From: Pseudomonadota bacterium
GTDB taxonomy: Bacteria; Pseudomonadota; Gammaproteobacteria; Steroidobacterales; Steroidobacteraceae
Assembly (NCBI GenBank): GCA_021851405.1
Contig: JAJZDW010000011.1
Location: 41,985-105,984, forward strand
Direction of reading: 5' to 3'
Length of the DNA stretch: 64,000 bases
Below the pieces are notes generated by a model that did not search any database, was not told where the DNA came from, and saw only the letters and a program-made list of their open reading frames with translations. Below, piece after piece: positions 18,626 through 31,844 of this stretch. Position 1 is the first letter of the stretch; each line of letters begins with the position of its first letter. Position numbers and translations under genes: made by a program.

Positions 18626-20794
18626 TCAGTAGGTCACCGCTGTGGTACGGCCCTCGAGCGTTTTCTGCAGCGAGGGGGCGCGGCGCACGAGCGCGTCGAT
18701 CTGATACATCGGCAGATCCAGCACCTGACCCGCCTCCCCGCCCGGCACGACGGCATGCGTGCCGCGATAGGCGGGAGCCGCATACGCGGTCTCGGCGCCG
18801 CACAGTGCCGCCAGCTCGAGGCGAATCTGTTCGCTCGAGACGTAGTCGAACTTCTCCAGGTCGAGCAGGTTGCCGAGCACGCGCAGCACCTTCCAGCCGG
18901 GACGGGCCTCCCCGACCGGCTGCGCGGCGCCCGTCTGGCTCTGCCACAGCCCCTCGAGGTTGACGTAGGTACCGGACGTCTCAGCGAACGTTCCAGCCGG
19001 GAGCAGCACATGGGCCACGCGGCGCAACGTCTCGCTCGCAAACGGCGTGACCGCTACGACGAACTGAGCGGCCCCGAGCGTGCGTTCCGCGGCGCTGCCC
19101 GGAACATCCAGCCACGGCTCGGTCCCCACCAGCAGGTAGGCCGACAGCGGCTGGGCCAGCATCTGCGCGGCACTGAGACCGATCGTGGTGGCCGCCGTAC
19201 CGCCGGCCGCCCGGTGCGGCACCGCGCCGGCGAGATGGGCGCCGGCCGCATTCGCGCCCTCGGCGAGCACGCCCAAGGACGCCCCGGTGGTCTGGGCGAT
19301 CGCGGCAGCGAGTGCGCGCAGGTCCGCGAAGCGGGGATGGCGCAGGGCCAAAGCTCCGAGCCACAGCGCGCGCCTCTCGCCGTGCGCCAATGCACCGGCG
19401 GCCGCGCGATGGGTCGCCGCGACCGACGCGCCAGCCACGGTCTGCGCCAGGTGCGCCGGTGCGGACGTGCCGGCCGCCTCGAGCGCCGCGGCCAGAACGG
19501 CCGCCAGGTCGCTCACCAGCGTCTCCGGTGCCGACTCGAGCTCGGCCGCCAGCGGGAAGAAATACGGGAAGCGCACCGGGTTGATCAGCGCCACCTGGGC
19601 GCCGCGCTCAGCGGCCTTGCGCACGCGGTGCGCCAGGATCGGCACCTCGCGGCGCAGATTCGAACCGACGACGAGCAGCGCATCGAGCGAATCGACGTCG
19701 GCGATGCGCAGGCCGAGGTTCGGATACAGCGGATCGCTCGCCTGGTCGCGCACGTCGCTCTGGCGCAGCCGGCTGTCGATGTTGGCACTGCCGAGCCCGC
19801 GGGCGATGCGCCCGGCGAGATAGAGTTCCTCGAGGGTGCTCGAGGGGCTCGCCAGCACCCCGAGCGAGCCGCCCTGCGGTCGCAGACCTTCGGCGGCCTT
19901 CGCGAGCGCATTCTCCCAGTCCGTCTCCACCCACTCGCCGTTCTCGCGCACCATGGGGCGCTGCAGGCGCTCGGGGCTGTAGACGCCCTCGTAGCTGAAG
20001 CGGTCGCGGTCGGCGAGCCAGATCTCGTTGATCGCCTCGTTCTGGCGCGGCACGACGCGCATCAGCCGGCCGCGCAGCACGTGCCCGTAGAGGTTGCTGC
20101 CGACACCGTCATGCGGCGAGACCAGCGGCACGGCGGTCATCTCCCAGGCGCGCGCGCTGAAGCGATACGGCTTGGAGACGAGCGCGCCGACCGGGCACAG
20201 GTCGATGACGTTGCCCGACAGCTCGTGATTGACGGTGCTCTCGATGTAGCGGCGCACCTTCATGTTCTCCCCGCGCCCGACCATGCCGAGCTCCTGCTCA
20301 CCGCCGATCTGCTCGGTGAAGCGGATGCAGCGCGTGCAGTGGATGCACCGGGTCATGTCGGTGGCGATCAGGGGACCTAAGTCCTCGTCCGCCACCGAGC
20401 GCTTGCGCTCGGTGTACCGCGAGTAGTCGCGCCCGAAACCGACCGCCAGGTCCTGCAGCTCGCACTCCCCGCCCTGATCGCAGATCGGACAGTCGAGCGG
20501 GTGATTGATGAGCAGGAACTCCATCACCGCGCGCTGCGCGGCGATCGCCTTCGGCGAGCGGGTGAAGACCTTCATGCCCTCCATCACGGGCGTGGCGCAT
20601 GCCGGCAGCGGCTTCGGAGCCTTCTCGACTTCCACCAGGCACATGCGGCAATTGGCCGCCACCGCGAGCTTCTCGTGGTAGCAGAAGCGCGGCACGTACG
20701 CCCCGTTGGCGTCGGTGGCCTGGATGATCATCGCGCCCTTGCGGGCCTTGACGGGCTGTCCGTTGATCTCGATGTTGACGAATTCTTCTGCCAT
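18626..20794 (-). CDS. nuoG: NADH-quinone oxidoreductase subunit G
   Basis: 722-aa peripheral subunit. N-terminal 2Fe-2S region ([26 protein letters not shown]), then the His/Cys N5 ligands in [19 protein letters not shown], the 4Fe-4S binding [17 protein letters not shown], and a molybdopterin-oxidoreductase-like domain without cofactor. It is nearly 190 residues shorter than E. coli NuoG (908); the C-terminal half diverges and is Ala-rich. This short form is common outside enterics. Confidence 0.96.
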   Translation of the reverse strand: MAEEFVNIEINGQPVKARKGAMIIQATDANGAYVPRFCYHEKLAVAANCRMCLVEVEKAPKPLPACATPVMEGMKVFTRSPKAIAAQRAVMEFLLINHPLDCPICDQGGECELQDLAVGFGRDYSRYTERKRSVADEDLGPLIATDMTRCIHCTRCIRFTEQIGGEQELGMVGRGENMKVRRYIESTVNHELSGNVIDLCPVGALVSKPYRFSARAWEMTAVPLVSPHDGVGSNLYGHVLRGRLMRVVPRQNEAINEIWLADRDRFSYEGVYSPERLQRPMVRENGEWVETDWENALAKAAEGLRPQGGSLGVLASPSSTLEELYLAGRIARGLGSANIDSRLRQSDVRDQASDPLYPNLGLRIADVDSLDALLVVGSNLRREVPILAHRVRKAAERGAQVALINPVRFPYFFPLAAELESAPETLVSDLAAVLAAALEAAGTSAPAHLAQTVAGASVAATHRAAAGALAHGERRALWLGALALRHPRFADLRALAAAIAQTTGASLGVLAEGANAAGAHLAGAVPHRAAGGTAATTIGLSAAQMLAQPLSAYLLVGTEPWLDVPGSAAERTLGAAQFVVAVTPFASETLRRVAHVLLPAGTFAETSGTYVNLEGLWQSQTGAAQPVGEARPGWKVLRVLGNLLDLEKFDYVSSEQIRLELAALCGAETAYAAPAYRGTHAVVPGGEAGQVLDLPMYQIDALVRRAPSLQKTLEGRTTAVTY

Positions 20795-20795
20795 G

Positions 20796-22112
<1,317 letters not shown>

Positions 22113-22116
22113 GGGA

Positions 22117-22638
22117 CTACTTCAACTCATCGAGGATCTGATCGAGCTTCTCGGGCGTGAGATGCTCGTGGAAGACGTGATCCACCATCATCATGGGCGC
22201 ACCGGTGCAGGCCGCCAGGCACTCATGCTCATCCTTCAGGAAGATCCGCCCGTCGGGGGTGCTCTCATCGAGTTTGATGCCGAGCTTGCGCTCGGCGTGC
22301 GCGACCAGCGCATCGGCCCCGTTCAGCATGCACGAGACGTTCGTGCAGATGCTCACGTGGTGACGGCCGCACGGGTGGGTCTCGAGCATCGAGTAGAAGC
22401 TCGCCACCTCGTACACCTGGATCGCGGGCAGCTTCAGGTACGCGGCCACCGCGTCCATCAGCGCCTTGGTGAGGTGGCCGTGGTTCTGCTCCTGCGCGGC
22501 GCGCAGCGCCGCGATGCACGCCGAGCGCTGGCGGCCCGGCGGGAACTTCGCCACCCAGTGATCGATTTCGCGGCGGGTCTGCTCCGAGAGCAGTCCGATG
22601 TCGCCGTCTGCCGGCGTCGTGTGCTTATCGTTGCTCAA
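22117..22638 (-). CDS. nuoE: NADH-quinone oxidoreductase subunit E
   Basis: 173-aa thioredoxin-like subunit with the N1a 2Fe-2S cluster: [11 protein letters not shown] and [13 protein letters not shown] supply the four Cys. I chose a TTG start at 22638, overlapping the nuoD stop, with GGGGAAG upstream; no ATG lies in the expected N-terminal region. A longer in-frame reading into nuoD has no homology. Confidence 0.93.
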   Translation of the reverse strand: MSNDKHTTPADGDIGLLSEQTRREIDHWVAKFPPGRQRSACIAALRAAQEQNHGHLTKALMDAVAAYLKLPAIQVYEVASFYSMLETHPCGRHHVSICTNVSCMLNGADALVAHAERKLGIKLDESTPDGRIFLKDEHECLAACTGAPMMMVDHVFHEHLTPEKLDQILDELK

Positions 22639-23915
22639 CGGTCGACTTCCCCGAAGACGATGTCCTGCGTTCCGATCACCGCCACCACGTCGGCCAGCAT
22701 GTGGCCGCGCACCATTTCCTCGAGCGCCGCCAGATGCGCAAAGCCCGGCGCACGGCACTTGAGGCGGTACGGCTTGTTGGCGCCGTCAGAGACCAGATAG
22801 ATACCGAATTCACCCTTCGGCGCCTCGATGGCGGCGTAGGTCTCCCCGGCCGGCACGTCGTAGCCTTCGGTGAAGAACTTGAAGTGGTGGATGAGCGATT
22901 CCATGTCGCCCTTCATGTGCTCGCGGCTCGGCGGACGCACCTTGCGGTCGTCGATCATCACCGGGCCGGCATTGGTGCGCAGCCACTCGACGCACTGGCG
23001 GATGATGCGCGTCGACTGGCGCAGCTCCTCGATGCGCACCAGGTAGCGGTCGTAGCAGTCGCCATTGGTCCCGACGGGGATGTCGAAATCCATCCGATCG
23101 TACACTTCGTACGGCTGCTTCTTGCGCAGATCCCACACCACGCCCGAGCCGCGCAGCATCGGGCCGGAGAAGCCGAGCTGCAGCGCCCGCTCCGGCGGCA
23201 CCACGCCGATGTTGACCGTGCGCTGCTTCCAGATCCGGTTATCGGTGAGCAGCGTCTCGTAATCGGCGATCGCAGCGGGGAAACGTGCCGCGAACGCATC
23301 GATGAAATCGAGCATCGAGCCGGAGCGCGTCTCGTTCAGGCGCTCGACTTCCTTGCGCGTGCGCCACTTGGACGGCTGGTACTTCGGCATGCTCTGCGGC
23401 AGGTCGCGGTATACCCCGCCCGGACGGTAGTACGTGGCGTGCATGCGCGTGCCGGAGACCGCCTCGTACACGTCCATCAGTTCCTCGCGCTCCTTGAAGC
23501 ACAGCAGGAACACCGTCATCGCGCCGATATCGAGCGCATGGGCGCCGAGCCACATCAGGTGGTTCAGCACGCGCGTGATCTCATCGAACAGCACGCGGAT
23601 GTACTGCGCGCGCTCGGGCGGCGTGATGCCGAGGAGCTTCTCGATGGCGAGCACGTAGGCGTGCTCGTTGCACATCATGGACACGTAGTCGAGACGGTCC
23701 ATGTAGCCGATCGACTGGTTGAACGGCTTCGACTCGGCGAGCTTCTCCGTCGCCCGGTGCAGCAGGCCGATGTGCGGATCGGCCTTCTGAATCACCTCGC
23801 CGTCCATCTCAAGCACCAATCGCAGCACCCCGTGTGCGGAGGGGTGCTGGGGCCCGAAATTCATCGTGTAGTTGCGGATCTCCGCGAGCGGATGATCGTT
23901 CGTCGACTGAGCCAT
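22635..23915 (-). CDS. nuoD: NADH-quinone oxidoreductase subunit D
   Basis: 426-aa 49-kDa-type subunit lining the quinone site with NuoB. N-terminal [20 protein letters not shown] and [12 protein letters not shown], mid-region [11 protein letters not shown], and C-terminal [20 protein letters not shown] with DIVFGEVDR are standard. Separate from nuoC (fused in E. coli), overlapping its stop by one base. Confidence 0.97.
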   Translation of the reverse strand: MAQSTNDHPLAEIRNYTMNFGPQHPSAHGVLRLVLEMDGEVIQKADPHIGLLHRATEKLAESKPFNQSIGYMDRLDYVSMMCNEHAYVLAIEKLLGITPPERAQYIRVLFDEITRVLNHLMWLGAHALDIGAMTVFLLCFKEREELMDVYEAVSGTRMHATYYRPGGVYRDLPQSMPKYQPSKWRTRKEVERLNETRSGSMLDFIDAFAARFPAAIADYETLLTDNRIWKQRTVNIGVVPPERALQLGFSGPMLRGSGVVWDLRKKQPYEVYDRMDFDIPVGTNGDCYDRYLVRIEELRQSTRIIRQCVEWLRTNAGPVMIDDRKVRPPSREHMKGDMESLIHHFKFFTEGYDVPAGETYAAIEAPKGEFGIYLVSDGANKPYRLKCRAPGFAHLAALEEMVRGHMLADVVAVIGTQDIVFGEVDR

Positions 23916-24631
23916 CAGCGGGGCAACTCCGGAGCCTTCAGCGCCGGCTCGTAGCGGTTGTCGTGCCGGATCACCTTCGGCGCGAGCACGCGCGGCACGA
24001 TGCTCACCGGCTCGTACACCACGCGCTTCTTCTCAGGGTCGTAGCGCGTCTCGACGTTGCCGATCAGCGGGAAGTCCTTGCGGAACGGATGGCCGATGAA
24101 GCCATAGTCGGTCAGGAGGCGGCGCAGGTCCGGATGACCGCGGAACACGATGCCGAACAGATCGAAGGTCTCGCGCTCGAACCAGTTCGCGCTCGACCAC
24201 ACGTCGACCAGGGAGTCGACCACCGGTTCGCGCGTATCCGGGCAGACCACGCGCAGCCGCAGACGCGCGTTGTGCGTGATCGACAGCAGCTGATAGACGA
24301 CCGCGAAGCGCCCCGGCATGTCCGGATCCGGCGGCGCATTGAGTTCGCGACCGCGGCTGAAGCCCGTGCGGGTCGCCCCCGAGGTCAGCCACTCCTCGCG
24401 ACCGTGGTGCAGGTAATCGACCCCGGCGACGTCCATCAGCTCCTCGAAGCGCAGCTCCGGGGTGTCGCGCAGCGCCCGGCACACCTCGAGCAGCCGGTCC
24501 GCTTCGGCCTCGAAGGCCAGATCCTGCGCGAGCGAGGGCAGGCGGCGCACGCCGCTCACCCGCGCCTCTATCGTACGCGCCAGCGCCTCGATGCCGTTGC
24601 CGGCGCCAGCCTGTTCGGTGGATGGTTCCAT
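23915..24631 (-). CDS. nuoC: NADH-quinone oxidoreductase subunit C
   Basis: 238-aa 30-kDa-type subunit. Family signature [20 protein letters not shown] followed by [19 protein letters not shown] is intact. The N-terminal ~60 residues are a longer, variable extension. The ATG at 24631 follows nuoB by 11 bases. Confidence 0.95.
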   Translation of the reverse strand: MEPSTEQAGAGNGIEALARTIEARVSGVRRLPSLAQDLAFEAEADRLLEVCRALRDTPELRFEELMDVAGVDYLHHGREEWLTSGATRTGFSRGRELNAPPDPDMPGRFAVVYQLLSITHNARLRLRVVCPDTREPVVDSLVDVWSSANWFERETFDLFGIVFRGHPDLRRLLTDYGFIGHPFRKDFPLIGNVETRYDPEKKRVVYEPVSIVPRVLAPKVIRHDNRYEPALKAPELPR

Positions 24632-24642
24632 AGGTGTGCGCT

Positions 24643-25131
24643 CTACCTGGCGATCGTGCTGGTGCGGGCGATCTTCTTCTGCAGCTGGATGATGCCGTAC
24701 ACCAGCGCCTCGGCGGTCGGGGGACAGCCCGGAACATACACATCGACCGGCACGATCCGGTCGCAGCCGCGCACCACCGCGTAGGAATAGTGGTAGTAGC
24801 CGCCGCCGTTGGCGCACGAGCCCATGGAGATGACCCAGCGCGGCTCGGCCATCTGGTCGTACACCTTACGCAGTGCCGGGGCCATCTTGTTCACCAGCGT
24901 GCCGGCCACGATCATCACGTCGGACTGGCGCGGACTGGGGCGAAAGACCACACCGAACCGATCGAGGTCATAGCGCGACGCACCGGCGTGCATCATCTCG
25001 ACCGCACAGCAGGCGAGACCGAACGTCATCGGCCACAGCGATCCGGTGCGGGCCCAGTTGAGCAGGCTGTCGACCTGGGTGGTGAGGAATCCGCGTTGTG
25101 CGAAACCCTCTTGCTCTTGCGTCAATCCCAC
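24643..25131 (-). CDS. nuoB: NADH-quinone oxidoreductase subunit B
   Basis: 162-aa subunit holding cluster N2, the electron donor to quinone. The tandem cysteines [11 protein letters not shown], and GSCANGG plus VYVPGCPPT give the four ligands. Start choice is uncertain: GTG at 25131 has AAGGGG seven bases upstream and is preferred; GTG 25152 and TTG 25125 are in frame. Overlaps nuoA by about 10 bp. Confidence 0.94.
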   Translation of the reverse strand: MGLTQEQEGFAQRGFLTTQVDSLLNWARTGSLWPMTFGLACCAVEMMHAGASRYDLDRFGVVFRPSPRQSDVMIVAGTLVNKMAPALRKVYDQMAEPRWVISMGSCANGGGYYHYSYAVVRGCDRIVPVDVYVPGCPPTAEALVYGIIQLQKKIARTSTIAR

Positions 25132-25490
25132 TCGAGCGCCCCTTTCTTCCACTCGTAGATGAAACCCACGGTGAGGATGCCGAGGAACACCACCATGGCG
25201 ATCAGACCGGCGATCCCGTTCTTTCCGAGCGCCACGGCCCAGGGGAAGAAGAAGACGGTCTCGAGGTCAAAGACGATGAACAGAATTGCGACGAGGTAGT
25301 AGCGCACATCGAACTTGATGCGGCTGTTTTCGAATGCCTCGAAGCCGCACTCGTACGCGGAGAGCTTGTCGCGGTCGGCCGGGTTGCGGGCAAAGAGGCG
25401 CCCGATGGTGGAACCCAGCGCCAGCAGCACGAGCGCTATGGCGGTCGCCAGGGCGAGAAAAATGAGAATTGGCAAGTAATTGTTCAGCAT
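25122..25490 (-). CDS. nuoA: NADH-quinone oxidoreductase subunit A
   Basis: 122 aa, three membrane helices. Conserved loop [20 protein letters not shown] and helix [20 protein letters not shown] with its buried Asp/Glu pair are present. First gene of a complete nuoA-N operon. Preceded by an 94-bp spacer from tRNA-Leu that holds an extended -10 promoter. Confidence 0.96.
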   Translation of the reverse strand: MLNNYLPILIFLALATAIALVLLALGSTIGRLFARNPADRDKLSAYECGFEAFENSRIKFDVRYYLVAILFIVFDLETVFFFPWAVALGKNGIAGLIAMVVFLGILTVGFIYEWKKGALEWD

Positions 25491-25559
25491 GCTTCCATCG
25501 CCTGAGCAAAACCGCGGAAAAAGAAGGCCCTCTCGGCACCTCCCCCTCCGAAGCTGCAC

Positions 25560-25568
25560 ATTGTAGCA
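25560..25568 (-). promoter_or_regulatory. Extended -10 promoter for nuo operon
   Basis: Minus strand TGCTACAAT (25568-25560), an extended -10 (TGnTAnAAT) between tRNA-Leu and nuoA, about 70 bases before the nuoA ATG. There is no -35 match, as is usual for extended -10 promoters. Confidence 0.5.
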
Positions 25569-25584
25569 GCGCACGAAAACAATT

Positions 25585-25669
25585 TGGTGCCGACGGTCGG
25601 ACTCGAACCGACACGCCTCGCGGCGCTAGCCCCTCAAGCTAGTGTGTCTACCAATTCCACCACGTCGGC
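25585..25669 (-). tRNA. leuU: tRNA-Leu (anticodon GAG)
   Basis: 85-nt class II tRNA. Acceptor stem GCCGACG pairs with CGTCGGC, followed by A and an encoded CCA. Anticodon stem CTAGC/GCTAG with loop TTGAGGG gives GAG, reading CUC/CUU. T arm GTCGGTTCGAGTCCGAC and a variable arm are present. It sits between secG and nuoA, as leuU follows secG in E. coli. Confidence 0.96.
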
Positions 25670-25700
25670 AACATCAACAATCATCGCTGCGATGCAAGCC

Positions 25701-26072
25701 TCACGGCTTCGGCGGTACGCCAGCCGGCTTGCCGGCCGTCCCCGCATTCTGCGGCGCACTCGCAGCCGGCGCCGGCGCCTTGGCGCCCGCGGCATGCGTC
25801 TGCCCCGCAAGATCCAGAATCGTCTTCTGCTGCTCGTGCGTGCGGGTGCTGAGATACGTCAGCGCCAGGCTGTTGAGCATGAAGATGGCGGCGAAAATCG
25901 CCGTCGCGCGCGACAACGCCGTCGTGGCGCCGCGCGCACCGAAAACCGTGCCGGAAGCGCCTGCGCCGAATCCGGCGCCCGCATCCGCACCCTGCCCGTG
26001 CTGCAGCATCACCAGAATGATGATGCACACCCCGGCAATCAGCTGAATCACCAATAAAACATCATGCAGCAT
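25701..26072 (-). CDS. secG: Preprotein translocase subunit SecG
   Basis: 123 aa, small auxiliary subunit of SecYEG. Two membrane helices: VLLVIQLIAGVCIIILVMLQ (3-22) and TAIFAAIFMLNSLALTYLST (~57-76), with the conserved LQHGQGADAGAGFG loop between them. The last ~45 residues are an Ala/Pro/Gly-rich tail. Downstream of tpiA, 12 bases apart, and upstream of the tRNA. Confidence 0.95.
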   Translation of the reverse strand: MLHDVLLVIQLIAGVCIIILVMLQHGQGADAGAGFGAGASGTVFGARGATTALSRATAIFAAIFMLNSLALTYLSTRTHEQQKTILDLAGQTHAAGAKAPAPAASAPQNAGTAGKPAGVPPKP

Positions 26073-26084
26073 AATTACAACCGC

Positions 26085-26843
26085 TCAGCGCAACCCGCAC
26101 GCAGCGAGAATCGCCAAAAATTCCTCCGCATTGAGCGACGCGCCGCCGATCAGGCCGCCGTCGACATCCGGCTGTTCGAACAGCTCGGCCGCGTTGCTCG
26201 CCTTGACACTGCCGCCATACAGCACGCGGGTCGCTTCAGCCATTTTAGCATCCCGTTTTGCAATCCGCTCACGAATGAACGCGTGCACCGCCTGCGCCTG
26301 CTCGGGCGTCGCGGTGCGACCGGTGCCGATGGCCCACATCGGCTCGTAGGCGATGACGCCCGATTCCAACGCACCCACCCCGCACAGCTCGAGCACGACG
26401 TCCAGCTGCCGCGCGACGACCTCTTCGGTCCGTCCATTCTCCCGGTCCCACAGATGCTCCCCGACGCACAGAATCGGCACCAGCGACTTGGCCTGGGCGG
26501 CAGCGAACTTGCGCGCCACCAGCTGGTCGTCCTCGTGGTAGATCCAGCGCCGCTCGGAATGCCCCACCAGCACGTACCGGCAGCCCACGTCCTGCAGCAT
26601 CGCCGCGGAGACTTCCCCGGTGAAGGCGCCGCGCGCCTCGGCGCACACATTCTGCGCACCGAGCTGGATCGGGGTATCGCGCACCAGGCGCGCCACATCC
26701 TGCAGGTACACGAACGGCGGGAAAACCAGGCATTCGGCCCCCGCGCGGTCGGGATGCCCGGCGAGCAATTCCTCGATCAGACGCGCGTTGTCGGCGCGCG
26801 TCCCGTGCATCTTCCAGTTTCCAGCAACGATGGGGCGACGCAT
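26085..26843 (-). CDS. tpiA: Triose-phosphate isomerase
   Basis: 252-aa TIM-barrel enzyme interconverting dihydroxyacetone phosphate and glyceraldehyde 3-phosphate. Catalytic residues: Lys in AGNWKMHG, His in VLVGHSERR, Glu in VIAYEPMWAIGTG; phosphate loops YGGSVKASNA and GGLIGGASL. Placed between glmM and secG; a tpiA here is frequent in non-enteric gammaproteobacteria. Confidence 0.97.
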   Translation of the reverse strand: MRRPIVAGNWKMHGTRADNARLIEELLAGHPDRAGAECLVFPPFVYLQDVARLVRDTPIQLGAQNVCAEARGAFTGEVSAAMLQDVGCRYVLVGHSERRWIYHEDDQLVARKFAAAQAKSLVPILCVGEHLWDRENGRTEEVVARQLDVVLELCGVGALESGVIAYEPMWAIGTGRTATPEQAQAVHAFIRERIAKRDAKMAEATRVLYGGSVKASNAAELFEQPDVDGGLIGGASLNAEEFLAILAACGLR

Positions 26844-26923
26844 GGGCGAGTCCCGACTTCGAACGGGGGCGCGATGATAACGGCGCGCTCAGCGCAGCGC
26901 AACGCAGAGCGCGCATCACCCCG

Positions 26924-28258
26924 TCAGCGCGTGGCGCTCCGTACGGCCTCGGCGAGTTCGGCGGCCGCCGCCTGGGCGCTGGCGTCCTCGCGGCTCTCGA
27001 CCATGACCCGGATGACCGGCTCGGTCCCCGAGGCGCGCAACACCACCCGTCCGGCGCTCCCGAGCCGCGCCTCGACACGCGCCACCGCCGCGCAGACGCT
27101 CGGGACCTCACTCGGATTGAAGCGCTCGGCGACCTGCACGTTGAGCAGCACCTGCGGGAACTTGCGCATCGGGGCGGCCAGTTCGGCGAGCGAGCGGCCG
27201 CAGTGCTGCATCACCTCGAGGACCTGCAGCGCACTCACCAGGCCGTCGCCGGTGGTGGTGCGATCGAGGCACAGAATATGTCCAGAAGTCTCCCCACCGA
27301 GCATGCCGCCGCTCTCGCGCAGCATCGACAGCACGTAGCGGTCGCCCACGGCGGCGCGGCGGAATTCGATGCCCCGCTCGCGCAGCGCGACTTCCAGTCC
27401 GAGATTGCTCATCACGGTGCCGACCACCGGTCCGCTGAGCGTGCCGGCCTCCTGGCGGGCGCGCGCGAGGATATAGAGGATCTGGTCCCCGTCGAGGATT
27501 CGTCCCAGGTGATCGACCAGGACCACCCGGTCCCCATCCCCATCGAGCGCCACGCCGACCTGGGCACGCACCCCGGTGACCGTGAGCTGCAGCAGCTCCG
27601 GGTGCAGCGATCCGCACCCGTCATTGATGTTCCGCCCGTTCGGCGAGCAGCCGATCGGGACGATCTCCGCGCCGAGATCGGCGAGCACTCGCGGAGCGAC
27701 CTTGTAGGCCGCACCGTTGGCGCAGTCGATCACGATCTTCACGCCCGCGAGGTCCGTCCCCTCCGGCAGCGTCGAGGCGCAGAATTCCTGGTAGTGAGTG
27801 CGGGACCGGTCGACGCGCATCGCGCGCCCGAGACCGCGCGAGGCACGGGTGAGCACCGGCTGGTCGAGCTCCGCCTCGATGCGCGCCTCGAGCTCATCGG
27901 AGAGCTTGCTGCCCTCGCCGTCGAAGAACTTGATGCCGTTGTCATCGTACGGGTTGTGCGAGGCGCTGATCACCACGCCGAAATCGCACTCGAAGCGGCG
28001 CGTCATGTACGCAATGCCCGGGGTGGGCAGCGGTCCGATCAGCATGACGTTCACGCCCGAGGCGACGAAGCCCGCCTCGAGCGCCGACTCGAACATGTAG
28101 CCCGAGAGGCGCGTGTCTTTGCCGATCAGCACCGTGCCGCCCTCCGGGGCGAGCACCCGGCCGGCCGCACTCGCCAGGCGCAGCGCGAAATCCACCGTCA
28201 TGGGATCCTCGCCCACCCGGCCCCTGACGCCATCGGTTCCGAAGTATTTCCTGCTCAC
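26924..28258 (-). CDS. glmM: Phosphoglucosamine mutase
   Basis: Converts glucosamine-6-P to glucosamine-1-P for UDP-GlcNAc, hence peptidoglycan and LPS. 444 aa. Start MSRKYFGTDGVRGRVGEDPM, catalytic Ser in VISASHNPYDDNGIKFF, Mg2+ loop DGDGDRVVLVD, sugar loop GGETSGHIL, phosphate loop RASGTEPVIRVMVE. Start is GTG with GGCGGAG upstream. In E. coli it directly follows folP; here 783 bp intervene. Confidence 0.97.
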   Translation of the reverse strand: MSRKYFGTDGVRGRVGEDPMTVDFALRLASAAGRVLAPEGGTVLIGKDTRLSGYMFESALEAGFVASGVNVMLIGPLPTPGIAYMTRRFECDFGVVISASHNPYDDNGIKFFDGEGSKLSDELEARIEAELDQPVLTRASRGLGRAMRVDRSRTHYQEFCASTLPEGTDLAGVKIVIDCANGAAYKVAPRVLADLGAEIVPIGCSPNGRNINDGCGSLHPELLQLTVTGVRAQVGVALDGDGDRVVLVDHLGRILDGDQILYILARARQEAGTLSGPVVGTVMSNLGLEVALRERGIEFRRAAVGDRYVLSMLRESGGMLGGETSGHILCLDRTTTGDGLVSALQVLEVMQHCGRSLAELAAPMRKFPQVLLNVQVAERFNPSEVPSVCAAVARVEARLGSAGRVVLRASGTEPVIRVMVESREDASAQAAAAELAEAVRSATR

Positions 28259-28296
28259 GCGCTCCGCCTCGTCGTTGCCGGTTCACCGCGGCGCGC

Positions 28297-28302
28297 ATTA
28301 TC
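28297..28302 (-). promoter_or_regulatory. Possible -10 element for glmM
   Basis: GATAAT on the minus strand, 38 bases before the glmM start, with no good -35. It would let glmM-tpiA-secG be transcribed apart from folP. Confidence 0.3.
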
Positions 28303-28944
28303 GACCATCGCGCCACCGACGGGCCAGCATGAACCAAACGGCCTGCGACTGCGCTCGCAAGCCGCCGCCGCCCGGGTCGTCTCGCGCCCGGCCGGCATTG
28401 ACCGAGCGCCTAGCGCGCCGAGCGATTCCCGCCCCCAACGCCGGGTCGGCACGCACACCATGTCATCAGGACGTGACCGGTGGACCGGCAGACCCTGCGC
28501 TTGCCCGACCGCGACGCCCGGGCGCCTCTGGATGTTATGAATCTCGCCGCGCCGGATGCGACTCGCGCGCGCCAGAGGATCGCGATTCCGGGCGGTCCAT
28601 CGCGCACCGATCATGCGTCTGCGGAACCCTACGGCCGTTCGACGCCGCCAGGTGCCGCCGTCGATCCGCGCGATACCGCTCGCCGCGATGCCGTTTCAGC
28701 CGGTGGATCGCCGGTGTGCGGACTGAAGGATCCGCGCTCGGCACCCGAACGAGCCGACCCGACTCCTGCAGGCCGCGCACCGAGTGAGGGAGGGGGGCTT
28801 GGGCGAGACTCGTGCCCGGCGAGCGAGAATCGCTGCACAGCGTGTGAACATTGAGCAGAGATGCAGGCGGCGCGAGACCGTATTGGAGCCCATGACGCAG
28901 CGCCTGTGGATTGCTCAACCGGTCGCGCTCGAGCCACTCCTTGT

Positions 28945-28968
28945 TTCCTGAGTCCACAGAGTCAGGAA
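28945..28968. repeat. Inverted repeat in the folP-glmM gap
   Basis: TTCCTGA (28945-28951) and TCAGGAA (28962-28968) with a 10-base loop, about 75 bases downstream of folP. It can form a 7-bp hairpin in RNA. No T tract follows on either strand. Confidence 0.45.
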
Positions 28969-29041
28969 TACGCCCCGTCTCTCCTGAGCGGACCCGGAAC
29001 GCAGTCCACCGGCCGCACACCCGCGCCCGCTGTAGCCGCGT

Positions 29042-29887
29042 CTATCCGGGCGCATCCTCGCCCGAGACGGCGGCCAGGACCTTCAGTGCATCGAGCGTCG
29101 CGGCCACGTCGTGAACCCTGAGGATCTGCGCACCGTTCTGCGCCGCAATGAGCGCCGCGGCAACGCTGCCGTGTACGCGCTCCTCGGCCCGCTGGCCGGT
29201 GAGCGCACCGATCATCGATTTGCGCGACAGGCCGGCGAGGATGGGCAGCCCCTCGATGCGCAGCGCCTCGAGGCGGCGCAGCAGCGTGAGATTGTGTGCA
29301 AGCGTCTTGCCGAACCCGAAGCCGGGATCGAGCACGATGCGCTCCTCGGCAATGCCGGCGGCAAGGCAGGCCCGCACGCGCGCCTGCAGGAACGCGCGCA
29401 CCTCGCCCACCACGTCATCGTAGTGCGGCGCGTGCTGCATGGTGCGCGGCTCGCCCTGCATGTGCATGACACAGATCGCGCAGCCGGATTCGGCGGCCGC
29501 CTCGAGTGCCCCCGGGGCGCGCAGCGCATAGACGTCGTTGATCAGATCGGCGCCCGCCGCGGCGCAGGCGCGCATCACGGCGGGCTTGCTCGTGTCGATG
29601 GAGAGGACGGCAGGGGTTCGGGGGCGCAGTCGCTCGAGCACCGGCAGCACTCGGCGCAACTCCTCCTGCACCGTCACGGGCGCGGCGCCCGGGCGGGTCG
29701 ATTCCCCGCCCAGATCGATGATCGCGGCGCCCTCGGCCGCGAGCGCAAGCGCCCGTTCGAGTGCCTGCGCCGGTTCGAGATAGCGACCGCCGTCGGAAAA
29801 GGAGTCGGGGGTGAGATTCACCACCCCCATCACGAGCGGGCGCTCCAGGAGGAGCGTCCGTTCGCCGCAGCGCAGCTGCGTGCTCAC
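29042..29887 (-). CDS. folP: Dihydropteroate synthase
   Basis: 281-aa TIM-barrel enzyme joining p-aminobenzoate to pterin pyrophosphate in folate synthesis, the sulfonamide target. Motifs: MGVVNLTPDSFSDGGRY, IIDLGGESTRPGAAPV, DPGFGFGKTLAHN and GLSRKSMIG. Begins 40 bases after the ftsH stop, reproducing the ftsH-folP pair of E. coli. Confidence 0.97.
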   Translation of the reverse strand: MSTQLRCGERTLLLERPLVMGVVNLTPDSFSDGGRYLEPAQALERALALAAEGAAIIDLGGESTRPGAAPVTVQEELRRVLPVLERLRPRTPAVLSIDTSKPAVMRACAAAGADLINDVYALRAPGALEAAAESGCAICVMHMQGEPRTMQHAPHYDDVVGEVRAFLQARVRACLAAGIAEERIVLDPGFGFGKTLAHNLTLLRRLEALRIEGLPILAGLSRKSMIGALTGQRAEERVHGSVAAALIAAQNGAQILRVHDVAATLDALKVLAAVSGEDAPG

Positions 29888-29927
29888 CCAGGGCCTTCGT
29901 GCCGGGCGCGGGCCGCCCGGATTCGCG

Positions 29928-31832
<1,905 letters not shown>

Positions 31833-31844
31833 TGCTTTAGCACG

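Larger units (their letters stand above)
28259..29041. other. Gene-free gap of 783 bp between folP and glmM
   Basis: No reading frame here has a recognisable product. The longest (minus, 28535-29020) is Arg/Ser-rich with no domain or credible ribosome site. Visible structures are an inverted repeat at 28945-28968, a GATAAT near 28300, and short GC-rich palindromic stretches. It could hold a small RNA, a long leader, or a decayed gene. Confidence 0.6.

Noticed and set aside
28535..29020. 161-codon minus-strand frame in the folP-glmM gap
   Set aside because: No ribosome site, no recognisable domain, Arg/Ser-biased; competing frames of similar length exist in the same stretch. Left as a gap, not a gene.
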